From: Tridacna crocea
Lineage: Eukaryota > Mollusca > Bivalvia > Cardiida > Cardiidae
NCBI GenBank assembly: GCA_943736015.1
Contig: OX031069.1
Location: forward strand, 18,295,235 to 18,359,234
DNA: 64,000 nucleotides
Reading direction: 5' to 3'
Positions 46,102 through 56,640 of this stretch are shown in pieces. The notes under the pieces are model-generated. The model did not search any database, had not been told where the DNA came from, and worked only from the letters and a program-made list of their open reading frames with translations. The position numbers were made by a program, and so were the translations under genes. Numbering within the stretch: position 1 is the first letter of the stretch; the number at the start of each line of letters is the position of its first letter.

Positions 46102-46977
46102 TCACAGTTTATTGTAAATGCCAATCTCCTTTATGAAAGCGATGATAGATTCAACGCTGACAGAATCAAAAAGATTTTTCGAACTATCGACGTTGAAATA
46201 TTTTGAACGAACTGGCTGAAAGTCAATGCAATCTAGTAGGATATGTTTTACAGAAAAGGTTGCATTGCATGGTATACATTCAGGGGCATCATCTCTGGTC
46301 AAGAGCCAGGAATGTGTGATGCGTGAATGGCCTATTCGAAGTCGTGCAATTATCACTTCTTCTCGACGAACAGATCTGTAAATGGGATACCATTCACCAA
46401 GGTATGGTTTAACTGAATGCAGTTTATTAAAAACATCAGCATCCCACTGGGATTGCCAAGAAGATTGGATATGTGATAAAACGGAGAATTTAAAATCAGT
46501 GTGTGGAACTTTAAAAATTGAAATGGGAAGGTTAAGTGCAGATTTGGCAGATCTATCGGCATTTTCATTGCCTTTGATGCCTACATGGCTTGGAAGCCAG
46601 CAGAACACCAATCTATTCTTAGAAGAAATTTGTGAGATCCTTTCAAGTTAACTACAGATTAAGGGATTCTCAAGTCGTTGATTTGAAAGTGCCTGTAATG
46701 TTTACAAAGGGTCCGAAAAGATAATAAAACGGTTGGAATTAGAACTTTCAGCTAGATTAAGGGCAAGATCAATTGCTTTGATTTCAGCAGAGAAGATAGA
46801 GGAGGTGTTTGGAAGGCGGCACTTTAAGCTCCTTTGTCCATAAACAGCGGCAGCAGCTACAGAATTTCCTTCTTTAAGTGCAGATTTGGCAGATCTATCG
46901 GCATTTTCATTGCCTTTAATGCCTACATGGCTTGGAAGCCAGCAGAACACCAATCTATTCTTAGAAGAAATTTCTCA
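46102..46977 (-). pseudogene. LINE-A ORF2 RNase H domain and C-terminus, rearranged
   Basis: RNase H motifs are present: SAEIKAIDLALN (Glu), FIIFSD (Asp), WLPSHVGIKGNENADRSAKS (His/Asp). The C-terminal domain ends with C-x2-C and H/C residues (CIPCNATFSVKHILLDC). A stop interrupts the frame near 46,652. About 100 bp coding for the SHVGIKGNENAD region occurs twice (46,533-46,633 and 46,876-46,975). The second copy stands where the first catalytic Asp segment (YTDGS) should continue, so the domain is broken. Confidence 0.85.
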
Positions 46978-47024
46978 CTTCAATATATTTTAAAACTTAA
47001 GTCGAATCGTTTTAATCCATTTCT
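46976..47024 (+). repeat. Small inverted copy inside LINE-A
   Basis: 46,980-47,018 is the reverse complement of 47,322-47,366 (TTAAGTCGAATCGTTTTAAT with complement). It fills the gap between the YTD end at about 47,025 and the duplicated RNase H piece. Confidence 0.8.
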
Positions 47025-49215
47025 CTATCTGTATAGATGGGTTTGAAGGAAAAATAATGCTCCTCTATCTCGTTGTATCTAGCATGAAACACAGTTCTAT
47101 CCGTGACAGACTTTTTGTCAGATGCAAGGTCAAATCTGAATTCTGCACTGTTTAGTGTCCATGGAGAGATTTCAGAGATTTTATAGTCCGCAATAGACTC
47201 AGTGGCTATGCCAAGGTTATCTACAATGGGCTCCATGCGGATACCAAATGGAGGAATAACAGTTGGTTTCCTTTCAAAAAGACATTTATATTCAGGTTTA
47301 AAGACAACGTTATGAGTTGGATTAAAACGATTCGACTTAAGTTTTAAAATAAATTGAAGTGAGAGTTTTTCTCTCCTGTAAGAAAGGGAAGGTTCATTAG
47401 CCTCAAGATAGAGACTATTGACGGGAGAAGTTCTGAAAGCCCCAAGTACAAGACGCAGACGATCGTGGTGTACAGAATCGAGAATTTTCAGATAGGATTT
47501 ACAGGTTGATCCATATACAACAGATCCATAGTCTAACTTGGAGCGAACTAAATATCGATAAAGCCGCAAGAAGACTTTACGGTCTGCTCCTCATTCAGAA
47601 TGAGCCACAACCTTATGAAGATTAAGAGCCTTCTTGCACTTCTTTTTAAGTGCAGTGATGTGAGGAAGGAAGGGAAGCTTTCTGTCATAGATGACTCCAA
47701 GAAATTTAAACTCAGAAACGACTTCAATTTTAGATTTGTCCAAATACAGGTCAGGATCTGGATGAACACCTCGTAGATTACAAAGGTGCATGCACTTAGT
47801 TTTGGACTTTGAAAATTTGAAGCCATTTTCATCAGACTATGTTTGCAGTTTGTTGAGACACTGTTGAAGTTGTCTCTCAATAATATTAATATTTCGAGAT
47901 CTGAAGCATATAACAAAGTCATCAACATAGAGGGAACAGTCTACTGTTTATTTTTACACTGAAAAGTGTAACAAAGAATACATCCTTGGGGTACACCCGT
48001 CTCCTGTTCACGGGCCCGAGACAGTATTAAAAACTCGGACGCGGAAAAGACGTTCATCCAAGAAGGCTGAAATAAAAAGAGGAAGACGGCCTCGAAGACC
48101 AAAGTCATGCAAGTCTTTCAGAATTCCGTATTTCCAAGTTGTATCGTAAGCGCTTTCAAGGTCGAAAAAGACAGATACTACATGCTGTCTATTAATAAAG
48201 GCTTCTCTGACAAAGGTTTCAAAGCGGACAAGATGATCTATGGTGCCGCGCTGGCGACGAAATCCACCCTGTACATCAACGATGAGGTTGTTTTTCTCTG
48301 AAAACCAGACAAGCCTGTCGTTGACCATACGTTCTAGGGTCTTGCAGAGACAACTAGTAAGAGCTATTGGCCGATCGTTAGCCGGGTCACTAGCATCTTT
48401 GCCAGGTTTTGGGATAGGGATGACAAGTGCCTCCCGCCAGGATGCAGGAAAATCACCTGACTGCCAGATATCATTAAAAATATCAAGTAAAACTGAGAGG
48501 GAAGTAAAAGGTAAGTGTTTTAAAAACTGGTAATGAACTTTATCTGGGCCAGGAGAAGAATCGTGAGCTTTATTCAGAGCAGATTTTAATTCTTTAAAAG
48601 TGAAGAGTTTATTATAATGTTCTGAATTCGAAGACTTGAAATTAAGCTTTTTCTTTTCTTCTCTAGCTTTTTTCCTCTGAAACTTTTCTGAATAGTTTGC
48701 AGAGGAAGACTTTTTGCAAAAGGTGTCAGCAAGAGCATCAGCTATATCCTGGGGAGATTCCACTGAAGTATTTTTAACTTCAAGGTGACTAAGAGGGGAC
48801 TGGCCTTTGCCATTGATCTTTCTGATCATGTCCCAGGTTTTTTTAGTAGTAGTTCTACTATTTAATTTAGAGACATACTGTCTCCAAGCCTTGCGCTTAC
48901 TTTCTTTTATGGTACGACGGGCTTTTGCCCTGGAAATACGGAAGAAGTTCAGATTTTCTTTGGTAGGCATGAGGTTAAATTTTCTAAGGGCCTGTTTTCT
49001 GTCTCTGACAGCCTGTTTACAATCATCATTGTGCCAAGGCTTGTCAGGTCGTTTTGGGTTTTTCGAGGTCTGAGGGACGGACTGTTTAGCTGCATCAATT
49101 AATAGGGAAGTGAAAAGTTTTGCAGGATCATCGCAATTTCCAAATTTATCATGTGTAATGGTCTGTTCACATAGGATTTCAAATTTATTCCAATTGGCTT
49201 TGGAAAGCTTCCATT
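47012..49215 (-). pseudogene. LINE-A ORF2 reverse transcriptase and thumb
   Basis: Reads from WHNDDCKQAVRDRKQALRKF through SSPGPDKVHYQFLKHLP, PIPKPGKD, NDRPIALTSCLCKTLERMV, QGGFRRQRGTIDHLVR and FFDLESAYDTTW. A frame break near 48,005 follows, then GVPQG-like sequence, the intact catalytic Y-V-D-D at 47,918-47,929 (CSLYVDDFVICF), EFKFLGVIYD, and RSKLDYGSVVYGS in the thumb. It is open from about 49,215 to 48,008 and again through 47,569-47,012. All conserved RT blocks are present in order, so the breaks are recent. Confidence 0.9.
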
Positions 49216-49892
49216 TCTGCGGTCGTACACTGCTGGACGGTTGTGTAGATGAAAAAATAATGGGGAGTGATCACTTCCACGCAAAACCTCAGTCACTTTC
49301 CAAGTAAAATTGGGAAGTAAGACTGGGCTGCATAATGTTAAATCAATGGAAGAGTAAGATCCAGTTGCTGGATGCAAGTAGGTTTTGGATTTGTTATCAT
49401 TCATGAAAGACAGAGAGTTGTTCGAAATGAAGTTCTCTAACTGTAGACTCTCTGGTTGGTGTCATTGCAACCCCACATAACATTGTGACCATTAAAGTCC
49501 CCAGCAAGAATATAGGGGGATGGCAATTGGGAAATTAGATCATTCAGATTGGTCTCATTGATAGGTGTGCTTGGCGGGAGATATAAAGAACACAGTGTAA
49601 CAGCACTGTGTATAGATAACCTGACAGCAACAGCTTGCAGGTTTGTATTTAAAGAGATAACTTTGTGAGGAATGTTGTTGTTTACAATAATAGAAACACC
49701 TCCTCTGGCTTTTTCACCGTCGGTAAAAATCTTGTTGTAAACAGAATAATATTTGATTGTGATATCATCCTCCCGTTTAAGGAAAGTTTCTTGCAGACAA
49801 ACAGCAACTGGTTTGTGATCATTGATTAAAAGTGAAAGTTCGTCAAAATTTGACTTCAGACCTCGACAATTCCACTGGATTATGGTATCCAT
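49099..49892 (-). pseudogene. LINE-A ORF2 AP-type endonuclease domain
   Basis: ORF2 probably begins at the ATG at 49,892 (MDTIIQWNCRGLKSNFDEL). Endonuclease landmarks follow in order: QWNCRG (Asn), CLQETF (Glu), ARGGVSI, YLPPS, LAGDFNGHNVMWG (Asp/Asn), SIDLTL, and GSDHSPL (Asp-His). One frameshift lies near 49,438 and another near 49,215. This domain nicks the target DNA for target-primed reverse transcription. A longer upstream start at 49,949 is possible but adds a hydrophobic leader not expected in the family. Confidence 0.9.
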
Positions 49893-51299
49893 AGTGCATG
49901 AGGAAAGTATAAAGACTAAAGTAAAAAACGAGGCCGTAAACCAATGCATTTTAAAATAGACTGGTTAAGATTCAATTACAGATGTCTCGGCTTTGGATGA
50001 TTGCCAAGCGTCAAAATCCTTGTTCCGAAAATCTTTGGAAGTGGACCAGATAGAGGCTTCTGAATCTGAAACCTCACCTTCCAGATTTTCAGTATCTGCA
50101 TCCATGTCCTCTAGCTCCGAAAATCTGTTGGAGGTAGGGACAGGATCATTTACTTTGACTGTGATCTCACAAGATCCTTGGTTATCTCTAGTTTGTGGTT
50201 TGGATTTGGAAGAAGACCTTTTAGGAGGTCGGGGTGTATGATCAGGATTGTTATCTTTAGATGAGACCTTAGGTTTTGTTGAAGACTGTGAAGATTGAGG
50301 TTGTGGTTTCTTTGGAGGCTGTTGTGGAGGGGGAGATGGCTTTGAAGTTTTCCGTGAAGAGATATTTTGTGAAGGTGTAGATGACTTTGGAGTTTTTTGA
50401 GAAGAACTATTTTGAGAGTTTGTGGGTTTTGAGGATTCCGAAGAGGTTGTGTTTGCGATACAGATGTAGCGTCAGGAATTAGTTTGGACAAGGTGGATGG
50501 AGGGAGAAGTTCTTTCAGCTCAGAAGCTACATCAGGAAATTTTTGAAGTAGAACTTTTGCAAGAATTTTACAAGTGCTGCAGTCCTCCTTTTGAGTTGAC
50601 GAGCCAACAACACCTGCATAGCTAGGACCAGAAGAGGTTTTCTTGCGTTGTTCAAATATTTTCCTTGCCTCTGGAAATGTAACATTATTGTTATATTTAA
50701 TAGAAAGAATTTCTTTTTCTTCCTTCCATACTGGACACTCTCTTGAAAAAGTAGAGTGTGGAGATTTGCAATTAATGCAGAGAGGATGATTTGTACAAGT
50801 AGTACTGTCATGGTCAGGTCCTTGATGAGCACATTTCGAGCATGTTTCTTGGTTCGGACATTTACTGATGTGATGGCCGTACCGCTGGCATTTAAAACAT
50901 CGCAAGGGGTTTGGCACATACACAATTACTTTGACTACTTGGAAGCCTATCTTGATAGAGGTTGGAAGAATAGGCGAAGAAAATGTTAAAATGTATGTAT
51001 GTGTCAGTCTCTGTTCTCCATCTCTGCGTACAGAAATCCGCTGAACATCGGATACACTTTGTTGTTTTAGATTGTCTTTAATTTCTTGTAAGGAGTTGCA
51101 GTATGCAGGCTCTTTGCATCTAATTACTCCTTTACAAGAATTAAGTGAAGGATGAGGGAAAATTTTGACATCTATGTCAAAAAATTTGGTCTTTTTTAAA
51201 AGATTCAGTACTTGTTGATTTGTAAAACATTCAACTAGTAGGGTCTGGTCTTTAAGTTTTTTAACTGATTTTGGTGTACCAAGGATGCTAGAGATTTGC

Positions 51300-52114
51300 T
51301 TTTAGCTCACCTGAGCACAACGTGCTCAAGGGGAGCTTTTAGGATCACCGGGTGTCCGTCGTCCGTCGTGCGTCGTCCGTCGTGCGTCGTGCGTCGTCAA
51401 CAATTATTTTAAACATCAACTCCTCCTAAACCGCTGGGCCAATTTGGACCAAACTTGGCAGGAATGTTCCTTGGGAGGTCCTCTTTAAAAATTGTTCACA
51501 GAATTTGATACCATCAAAAACTCTGGTTGCCATGGCAACCAAATGGAATTTTTTTAGCAAATTCTTTATTCTTGATTGGTCAAGAAACATGGCTCTGGTG
51601 AATGGGGGCTACTTGCACTATAGGGAAATGAAGAAATTCTTGAAAATCCTTCTTCTCTGAAACCCCTAGTCAGATTTTAAAATAATTTGACAGAGATGTT
51701 CCTTGGGTGACCCTTGCTCGTGTGAATGGGGGCAACTTGCTCAGTATGGACATGATGAAATTCTTGAAAATTCTCTTTCTCTGAAACCCCTGGTCAGATT
51801 TTAAAAGAAATTTTCCGAAATGTTCCTTGGATGACCCTTTTCAAAACTTGTTCGTAAATTTTGATCCATCAAGAAACATGGCTCTCGTGGATGGGGGATA
51901 CTTGCTCTTATATAGAAATGAAGAATTCTTAAAAATTCTTCTTTTTGAAACTGATGGTCATATTTCGAAATGACTTTTAAAGGTGACCTTTAGAAAATAA
52001 ATTGCTTAGCAAAATTATAAATTTGGTTCCAATGTTTCAATACCTCAAAAAAAAAAGCTATGGTCATCTCAAAAATTCAGGTGAGCGATCCAGGGCCATC
52101 TTGGCCCTCTTGTT
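51300..52114 (+). mobile_element. F1 element E0 in LINE-A ORF1
   Basis: A complete element with 5' end TTTAGCTCACCTGAGCACAA, a GTCCGTCGTGCGTC run, about three core units (an internal deletion is visible after AGCAAATTCTTTA), the GGGCCATCTTGGCCC hairpin and TCTTGTT. Taking it out and leaving one T joins the ORF1 frames on both sides. Confidence 0.85.
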
Positions 52115-52266
52115 CTATAATGAATGGAGAGAGTTTAGTTACAGGTTTTGAATGATCTTGAGATAGGATAACAATAAAATGTGGAGATTGATAAGATGAA
52201 GGAAGTGAAGTTTCTGTTTCAGAGTCACTGTCTGAAAGGGGACGCTTGCTTTCATCGAGCTTGGCC
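52115..52266 (-). pseudogene. LINE-A ORF1 N-terminal piece, copy A1
   Basis: Encodes ESKRPLSDSDSETETSLPSS followed by a hydrophobic HFIVILS segment and SPFII. It is the longer of two copies. Confidence 0.8.
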
Positions 52267-53971
52267 TTTTTAGCTCACCTGAGCACAACGGTGTCCGCCG
52301 TCCGTCGTGCGTCGTCCGTCGTGCGTCGTCAACAATTCTTTAAACATCAACTCCTCCTAAACCGATGGGCTAATTTGGACCAAACTTGGCTGGAATGTTC
52401 CTTGGGAGGTCCTCCTTAAAAATTGTTCACAGAATTTGATACCATCAAAAACTCTGGTTGCCATGGCAACCAAATGGAATTTTTTAGCAAATTCTTTAAA
52501 AATCTTCTCCTCTGAAACCGCTGGTCGGATTTTGAAATTATTTCACAGAGATGTTCCTTTGGTGACCCTTTTCAAAAAGTGTTCGTGAAATTTTGATCCG
52601 TCAAAAAATGTGGATCTGGTGAATGGGGGCTACTTGCACTATACAGAAATCAAGGAATTCTTTAAAAATCTTCTCCTCTAAAACCACTGATCGGATTTTG
52701 AAATAATTTCACAGATATGTTCCTTGGGTGACCCTTTTCAAAAACTGTTCGTGAAATTTTGATCTGTCAAAAATTGTGGCTCTGGTAAATGGGTGCTACT
52801 TGCACTATACAGAAATGAAGGAATTCTTAAAAAATCTTCTTCTCTGAAACCGCTGGTCAGATTTTCAAATAATTTCACAGAGATGTTCCTTGGATGACCC
52901 TTTTTTAAAAAATTGTTCGTAAAATTTTGATAGGTCAAGAAACATGGCTCTGGTGAATGGGGGCTACTTGCGATATAGGGAAATGAAGAAATTCTTAAAA
53001 ATTCTTTTTCTCTGAAAGCACTGGTCAAATTGTGAAATAATTTCACAGAGATGTTCCTTGGGTGACCCTTTTCAAAAGGTGTTCGCGAAGTTTTGATTGT
53101 TCAAGAAACATGGCTCTGGTGAATGGGGGCTACTTGCACTATAGGGAAATGAAGAAATTCTTAAAAATTCTTCTTCTCTGAAACCACTAGTCAGATTTTG
53201 AAATAATTTCTCAGGGATGTTCCTTGGGTGACCCTTTTCAAAAAGTGTTCGCGAAATTTTGATTGGTCAAGAAACATGGCTCTGGTGAATGGGGGCTACT
53301 TGCACTATAGGGAAATGAAGAAATTCTTGAAAATTCTTCTTCTCTGAAACGGCTGGACAGATTTTGAAATGATTTCACAAAGATGATCCTTGGGTGACCC
53401 TTTTCAAAAATTGTTCACAAAGTTTTGATCCGTCAAGAACCATGGCTCTGGTGAATGGGGGCTACTTGCATTATATGGAAATGAAGAAATTCTTGAAAAT
53501 CCTTCTTCTCTGAAACCCCTAGTCAGATTTTAAAATAATTTGACAGAGATGTTCCTTGGGTGACCCTTGCTCTTGTGAATGGGGGCTACTTGCTCTGTAT
53601 GGACATGATGAAATTCTTGAAAATTCTCTTTCTCTGAAACCCCTGGTCAGATTTTAAAAGAAATTTTCCGAAATGTTCCTTGGATGACCCTTTTCAAAAC
53701 TTGTTCGTAAATTTTGATCCATCAAGAAACATGGCTCTCGTGGATGGGGGATACTTGCTCTTATACAGAAATGAAGAATTCTTAAAAATTCTTCTTTTTG
53801 AAACTGATGGTCATATTTCGAAATGACTTTTACAGGTGACCTTTAGAAAATAAATTGCTTAGCAAAATTATCAATTTGGTTCCAATGTTTCAATACCTCA
53901 AAAAAAAAAATAGGCTATGGTCATCTCAAAAATTCAGGTGAGCGATCCAGGGCCATCTTGGCCCTCTTGTT
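52267..53971 (+). mobile_element. F1 element E1, E2/E0 chimera
   Basis: The 5' part shares E2-specific variants (AACGGTGTCCGCC, CCGATGGGCTAATT, CTTGGCTGGAATG). From about 52,440 it shares E0 variants (TTGATACCATC, TATGGACATGATG, CTCGTGGATGGGGG). The switch lies in TTAAAAATTGTTCACAGAA, which all three have. Confidence 0.8.
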
Positions 53972-54092
53972 CTATAATGATCTTGAGATAGGATAACAAT
54001 AAAATGTGGAGATTGATAAGATGAAGGAAGTGAAGTTTCTGTTTCAGAGTCACTGCCTGAAAGGGGACGCTTGCTTTCATTGAGCTTGGCCT
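53972..54092 (-). pseudogene. LINE-A ORF1 N-terminal piece, copy A2
   Basis: Duplicate of A1, with a deletion of about 31 bp between two ATGA repeats and a few substitutions (GSD for DSD, N for D). Confidence 0.8.
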
Positions 54093-55484
54093 TTTTAGCT
54101 CACCTGAGCACAACGGTGTCCGCCGTCCGTCGTGCGTCGTCCGTCGTGCGTCGTCAACAATTCTTTAAACATCAACTCCTCCTAAACCGATGGGCTAATT
54201 TGGACCAAACTTGGCTGGAATGTTCCTTGGGAGGTCCTCCTTAAAAATTGTTCACAGAATTTGATTCCGTCAAAAACTCTGGTTGCCATGGCAACGAAAT
54301 GGAATTTTTTAGGAAATTCTTTAAAAATCTTCTTCTCTGAAGCCGATTGCCAGATTTTAAAATAATTTCACACAGCTGTTCCTTGGGTGACCCTTTTAAA
54401 AAGGTGTTCGCGAAATTTTGATCTGGTGAATGGGGGCTTCTTGCACTATACAGAAATGAAGGAATTCTTGAAAATTCTTCTTCTCTGAAACCGCAGGCCA
54501 GATTTTAAAATAATTTCACACAGATGTTCCTTGGGTGACCCTTTTCAAAAGTTGTTCGCGAAATTTTGATCCGTCAAGAAACATGGCTCTGGTGAATGGG
54601 GGCTACTTGCACTATAGGGCAATAAGGAAATTCTTAAAAATTCTTCATCTCTGAAACGGCTGGTCAGATTTTGAAATAATTTCACAGAGATGTTCCTTGG
54701 ATGACCCTTTTTTAAAAAAATTGTTCGTGAAATTTTGATCCGTCAAGAAACATGGCTCTGGTGAATGGGGGCTACTTGCGATATAGGGAAATGAAGAAAT
54801 TCTTAAAAATTCTTTTTCTCTGAAAGCACTGGTCAAATTGTGAAATAATTTCACAGAGATGTTCCTTGGGTGACCCTTTTCAAAAATTGTTTGTGAAATT
54901 TTGATTCGTCAAGAAACATGGCTCTGGTGAATGGGGGCTACTTGCACTATAGGGCAATAAGGAAATTCTTAAAAATTCTTCATCTCTGAAACGGCTGGTC
55001 AGATTTTGAAATAATTTCACAGAGATGTTCCTTTGGTGACCTTTTTCAAACATTGTTCGTGAAAGTTTGATTCGTCGAGAAACATTGTTCTGGTGAATGG
55101 GGGCTACTTGCACTATATGGAAATGAAGAATTTCTTGAAAATTCTTCTTCTCTGAAACGGCTGGTCAGATTTGAAATTTATTTCACGGAAATATTCATTG
55201 AATGACCTTTTTCAAAATTTGTTCGCGAAATTTTGATGTATCAAGAAACATGGCTCTGGTGAATGGGGGCTACTTGCTCTGTACGGAAATTAAGAAACTC
55301 CTAAAAATTCTTCTTTTCTGAAACTGCTGGTCAGATTTTGAAAGGACTTTTACAGGTGACCTTTTAAAAATTGCTTGGTAAAATAATGATTTTGTTTCCA
55401 GTGTTTCAATACCGTAAAAAAAAAAGGCTATGGTCCTCTCAAAAATTCAGGTGAGCGATCCAGGGCCATCTTGGCCCTCTTGTT
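54093..55484 (+). mobile_element. F1 element E2 in LINE-A ORF1
   Basis: 5' end with GAGCACAACGGTGTCCGCC (the usual hairpin shortened), about six core units of 165 bp, and the standard 3' end. Inserted after codon 4 of ORF1. Confidence 0.8.
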
Positions 55485-55496
55485 TTGGGATGCCAT

Positions 55497-56093
55497 GTTT
55501 GAGTGTTTCACCACCGATGCTCCCCACCCGCCATGGAGGGGACATGGTCTGGGGAAAACCCATTCGCAGATCATGACAGGGATACATCAATGGTATACTC
55601 GGTATGAAAGGGCTAGACTTGACAGATGCATTCTCGCAAAAAGTCCTACCAAGCTTAGACGATCATTGAGAATGAAATGTCAGCCAAATACCAAAAAACT
55701 TTTACCCGATTGACCCATGAGCCACGGCCTTCTAGGGCTAAATAATAAATATAACATCTGAAAGAGTGTGATATAATTATGTAGGATTAGAATGTGGAGA
55801 AGATGGTAAATTGAATTGAGAAAAGGGGTATATCAGATGTCCTAGGGCAAGGCATGACCAGCCGATTGATCAGGACGGGCCTTCCTGACCTCCCGTTTAG
55901 CCCAACTTAGGACCAAAGTGGTGTGTTGTTAGTACAGGGCCTAACCAATCCCTGATGTCACTCAACCACCAGGATCCCATCATCAGGCGACACGGGTCGC
56001 AGCCCACGGCAAACGGGCAAGTCCTGTTCGATGGGGTTTTACCACTCTGCAGGACTACAACCGGGATTTTTTTCCCCTACCCGGCTGGGGGGA
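55497..56093 (-). other. LINE-A 5' UTR
   Basis: About 600 bp, GC-richer than its surroundings, from the ORF1 ATG to the target duplication. It probably contains the internal promoter, but no specific motif is claimed. The plus-strand frame at 55,471-55,713 is a shadow. Confidence 0.6.
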
Positions 56094-56402
56094 TTGTGAC
56101 CAGGGGCATGACATGAATAGACTTGCTAGAGGTTCAGTAGGAGATGCTACATACTAAGTATTCATTCCTTTGTTCGAACATGTGACTCATCGGGTGGGGC
56201 CAGTTTTAACCCCAGAGGCATCATATGAATAAACTCAACAAAGGTCCACTAGGAGATGCTACATACTTAATATTAAAGCTATAAATCTTCTAGTTTAGTG
56301 AAGAGGATATTCTAAGATTTTGCTTTTTTTTTGTTACCATGGGAACCAGAGTTATCAGGGGAATTCAGTCTTTTGAACATTTTGGTAGAGTTTCAACCAA
56401 GG
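56094..56402 (-). mobile_element. F1 element piece right of LINE-A
   Basis: The repeated TTGTGACCAGG (56,094-56,104), then GGCATGACATGAATAGACTTG, GGGTGGGGCCAGTTTTAACC and TTTGTTACCATGGGAACCAG, ending at AGTTTCAACCAAGG where LINE-B starts. Confidence 0.75.
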
Positions 56403-56640
56403 GCGGTGAGGGCATTAAAACTCTCCCACATCTCCTTTGACGTAATAGCATAAGTTATTCTGTCACACAATATTTTTGTCCATTCCACCTTAGCATTTTC
56501 CTTGGCTTTTTCAAATGAGGATTGTAACAGTGGTGGAGTCCTACCCCTGATGGATGAAAATGACAACCCCGTCTTCGGAAGGGAAGAAAAATGTGAAATA
56601 CTGGAAAGGGTTTTCTTATATTGAAGAAAATAAAAGTTCA
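56403..56640 (-). pseudogene. LINE-B inverted 5' piece (linker before RT)
   Basis: The minus-strand reading includes SSFEKAKENAKVEWTKIL and ITYAITSKEMWESFNALT, the type of Lys/Trp-rich linker that lies between endonuclease and RT in these elements. The plus-strand body starts at about 56,641 with QEFLNYDITLGEVKAVV, the usual entry to the RT domain. Some linker residues between the two pieces are missing. Confidence 0.65.

Larger units (their letters stand above)
49965..55496 (-). pseudogene. LINE-A ORF1, gag-like, split by F1 insertions
   Basis: The start is the ATG at 55,496 (MASQ), cut after four codons by the F1 element at 54,093-55,484. It continues KAKL(N/D)ESKRPLS...SPFIIE in 52,115-52,266 (and a duplicate in 53,972-54,092), is cut by the F1 element at 51,300-52,114, and resumes QISSILGTPKSVKKLKDQ. 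Then come three zinc-knuckle-type motifs: CFKCQRYGHHISKC, CSKC...HDSTTC and CINCKSPHSTFSREC. The tail is Ser/Pro/Lys-rich and acidic and ends IES at the TAA at 49,965-49,967. One frameshift lies near 50,445. ORF1 proteins of this type bind the element RNA. Confidence 0.85.
45441..56093 (-). mobile_element. LINE-A, near full-length RNase H-bearing non-LTR retrotransposon
   Basis: Minus-strand element with 5' UTR, gag-like ORF1, ORF2 (apurinic-type endonuclease, reverse transcriptase, RNase H, terminal Cys/His motif) and a 3' tail of ATTC-type repeats (AATGAATGAATG on the plus strand, 45,441-45,460). An exact 11-bp target duplication flanks it. It lies inside an F1 core unit that continues on both sides. 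Removing the nested F1 elements and the duplicated ORF1 piece leaves about 6.6 kb, a usual full length. The domain order fits the I/Nimb group known from snails and other molluscs; the clade is inference. Several frameshifts make this copy inactive. Confidence 0.9.

Noticed and set aside
46702..46953. A second RNase H gene
   Set aside because: It is a 100-bp internal duplication within LINE-A ORF2.
52738..55113. Frames of 69-102 residues on the minus strand with shared FREKEFLRISSFPY-like text
   Set aside because: They are translations of successive 165-bp F1 core units, not a protein family.
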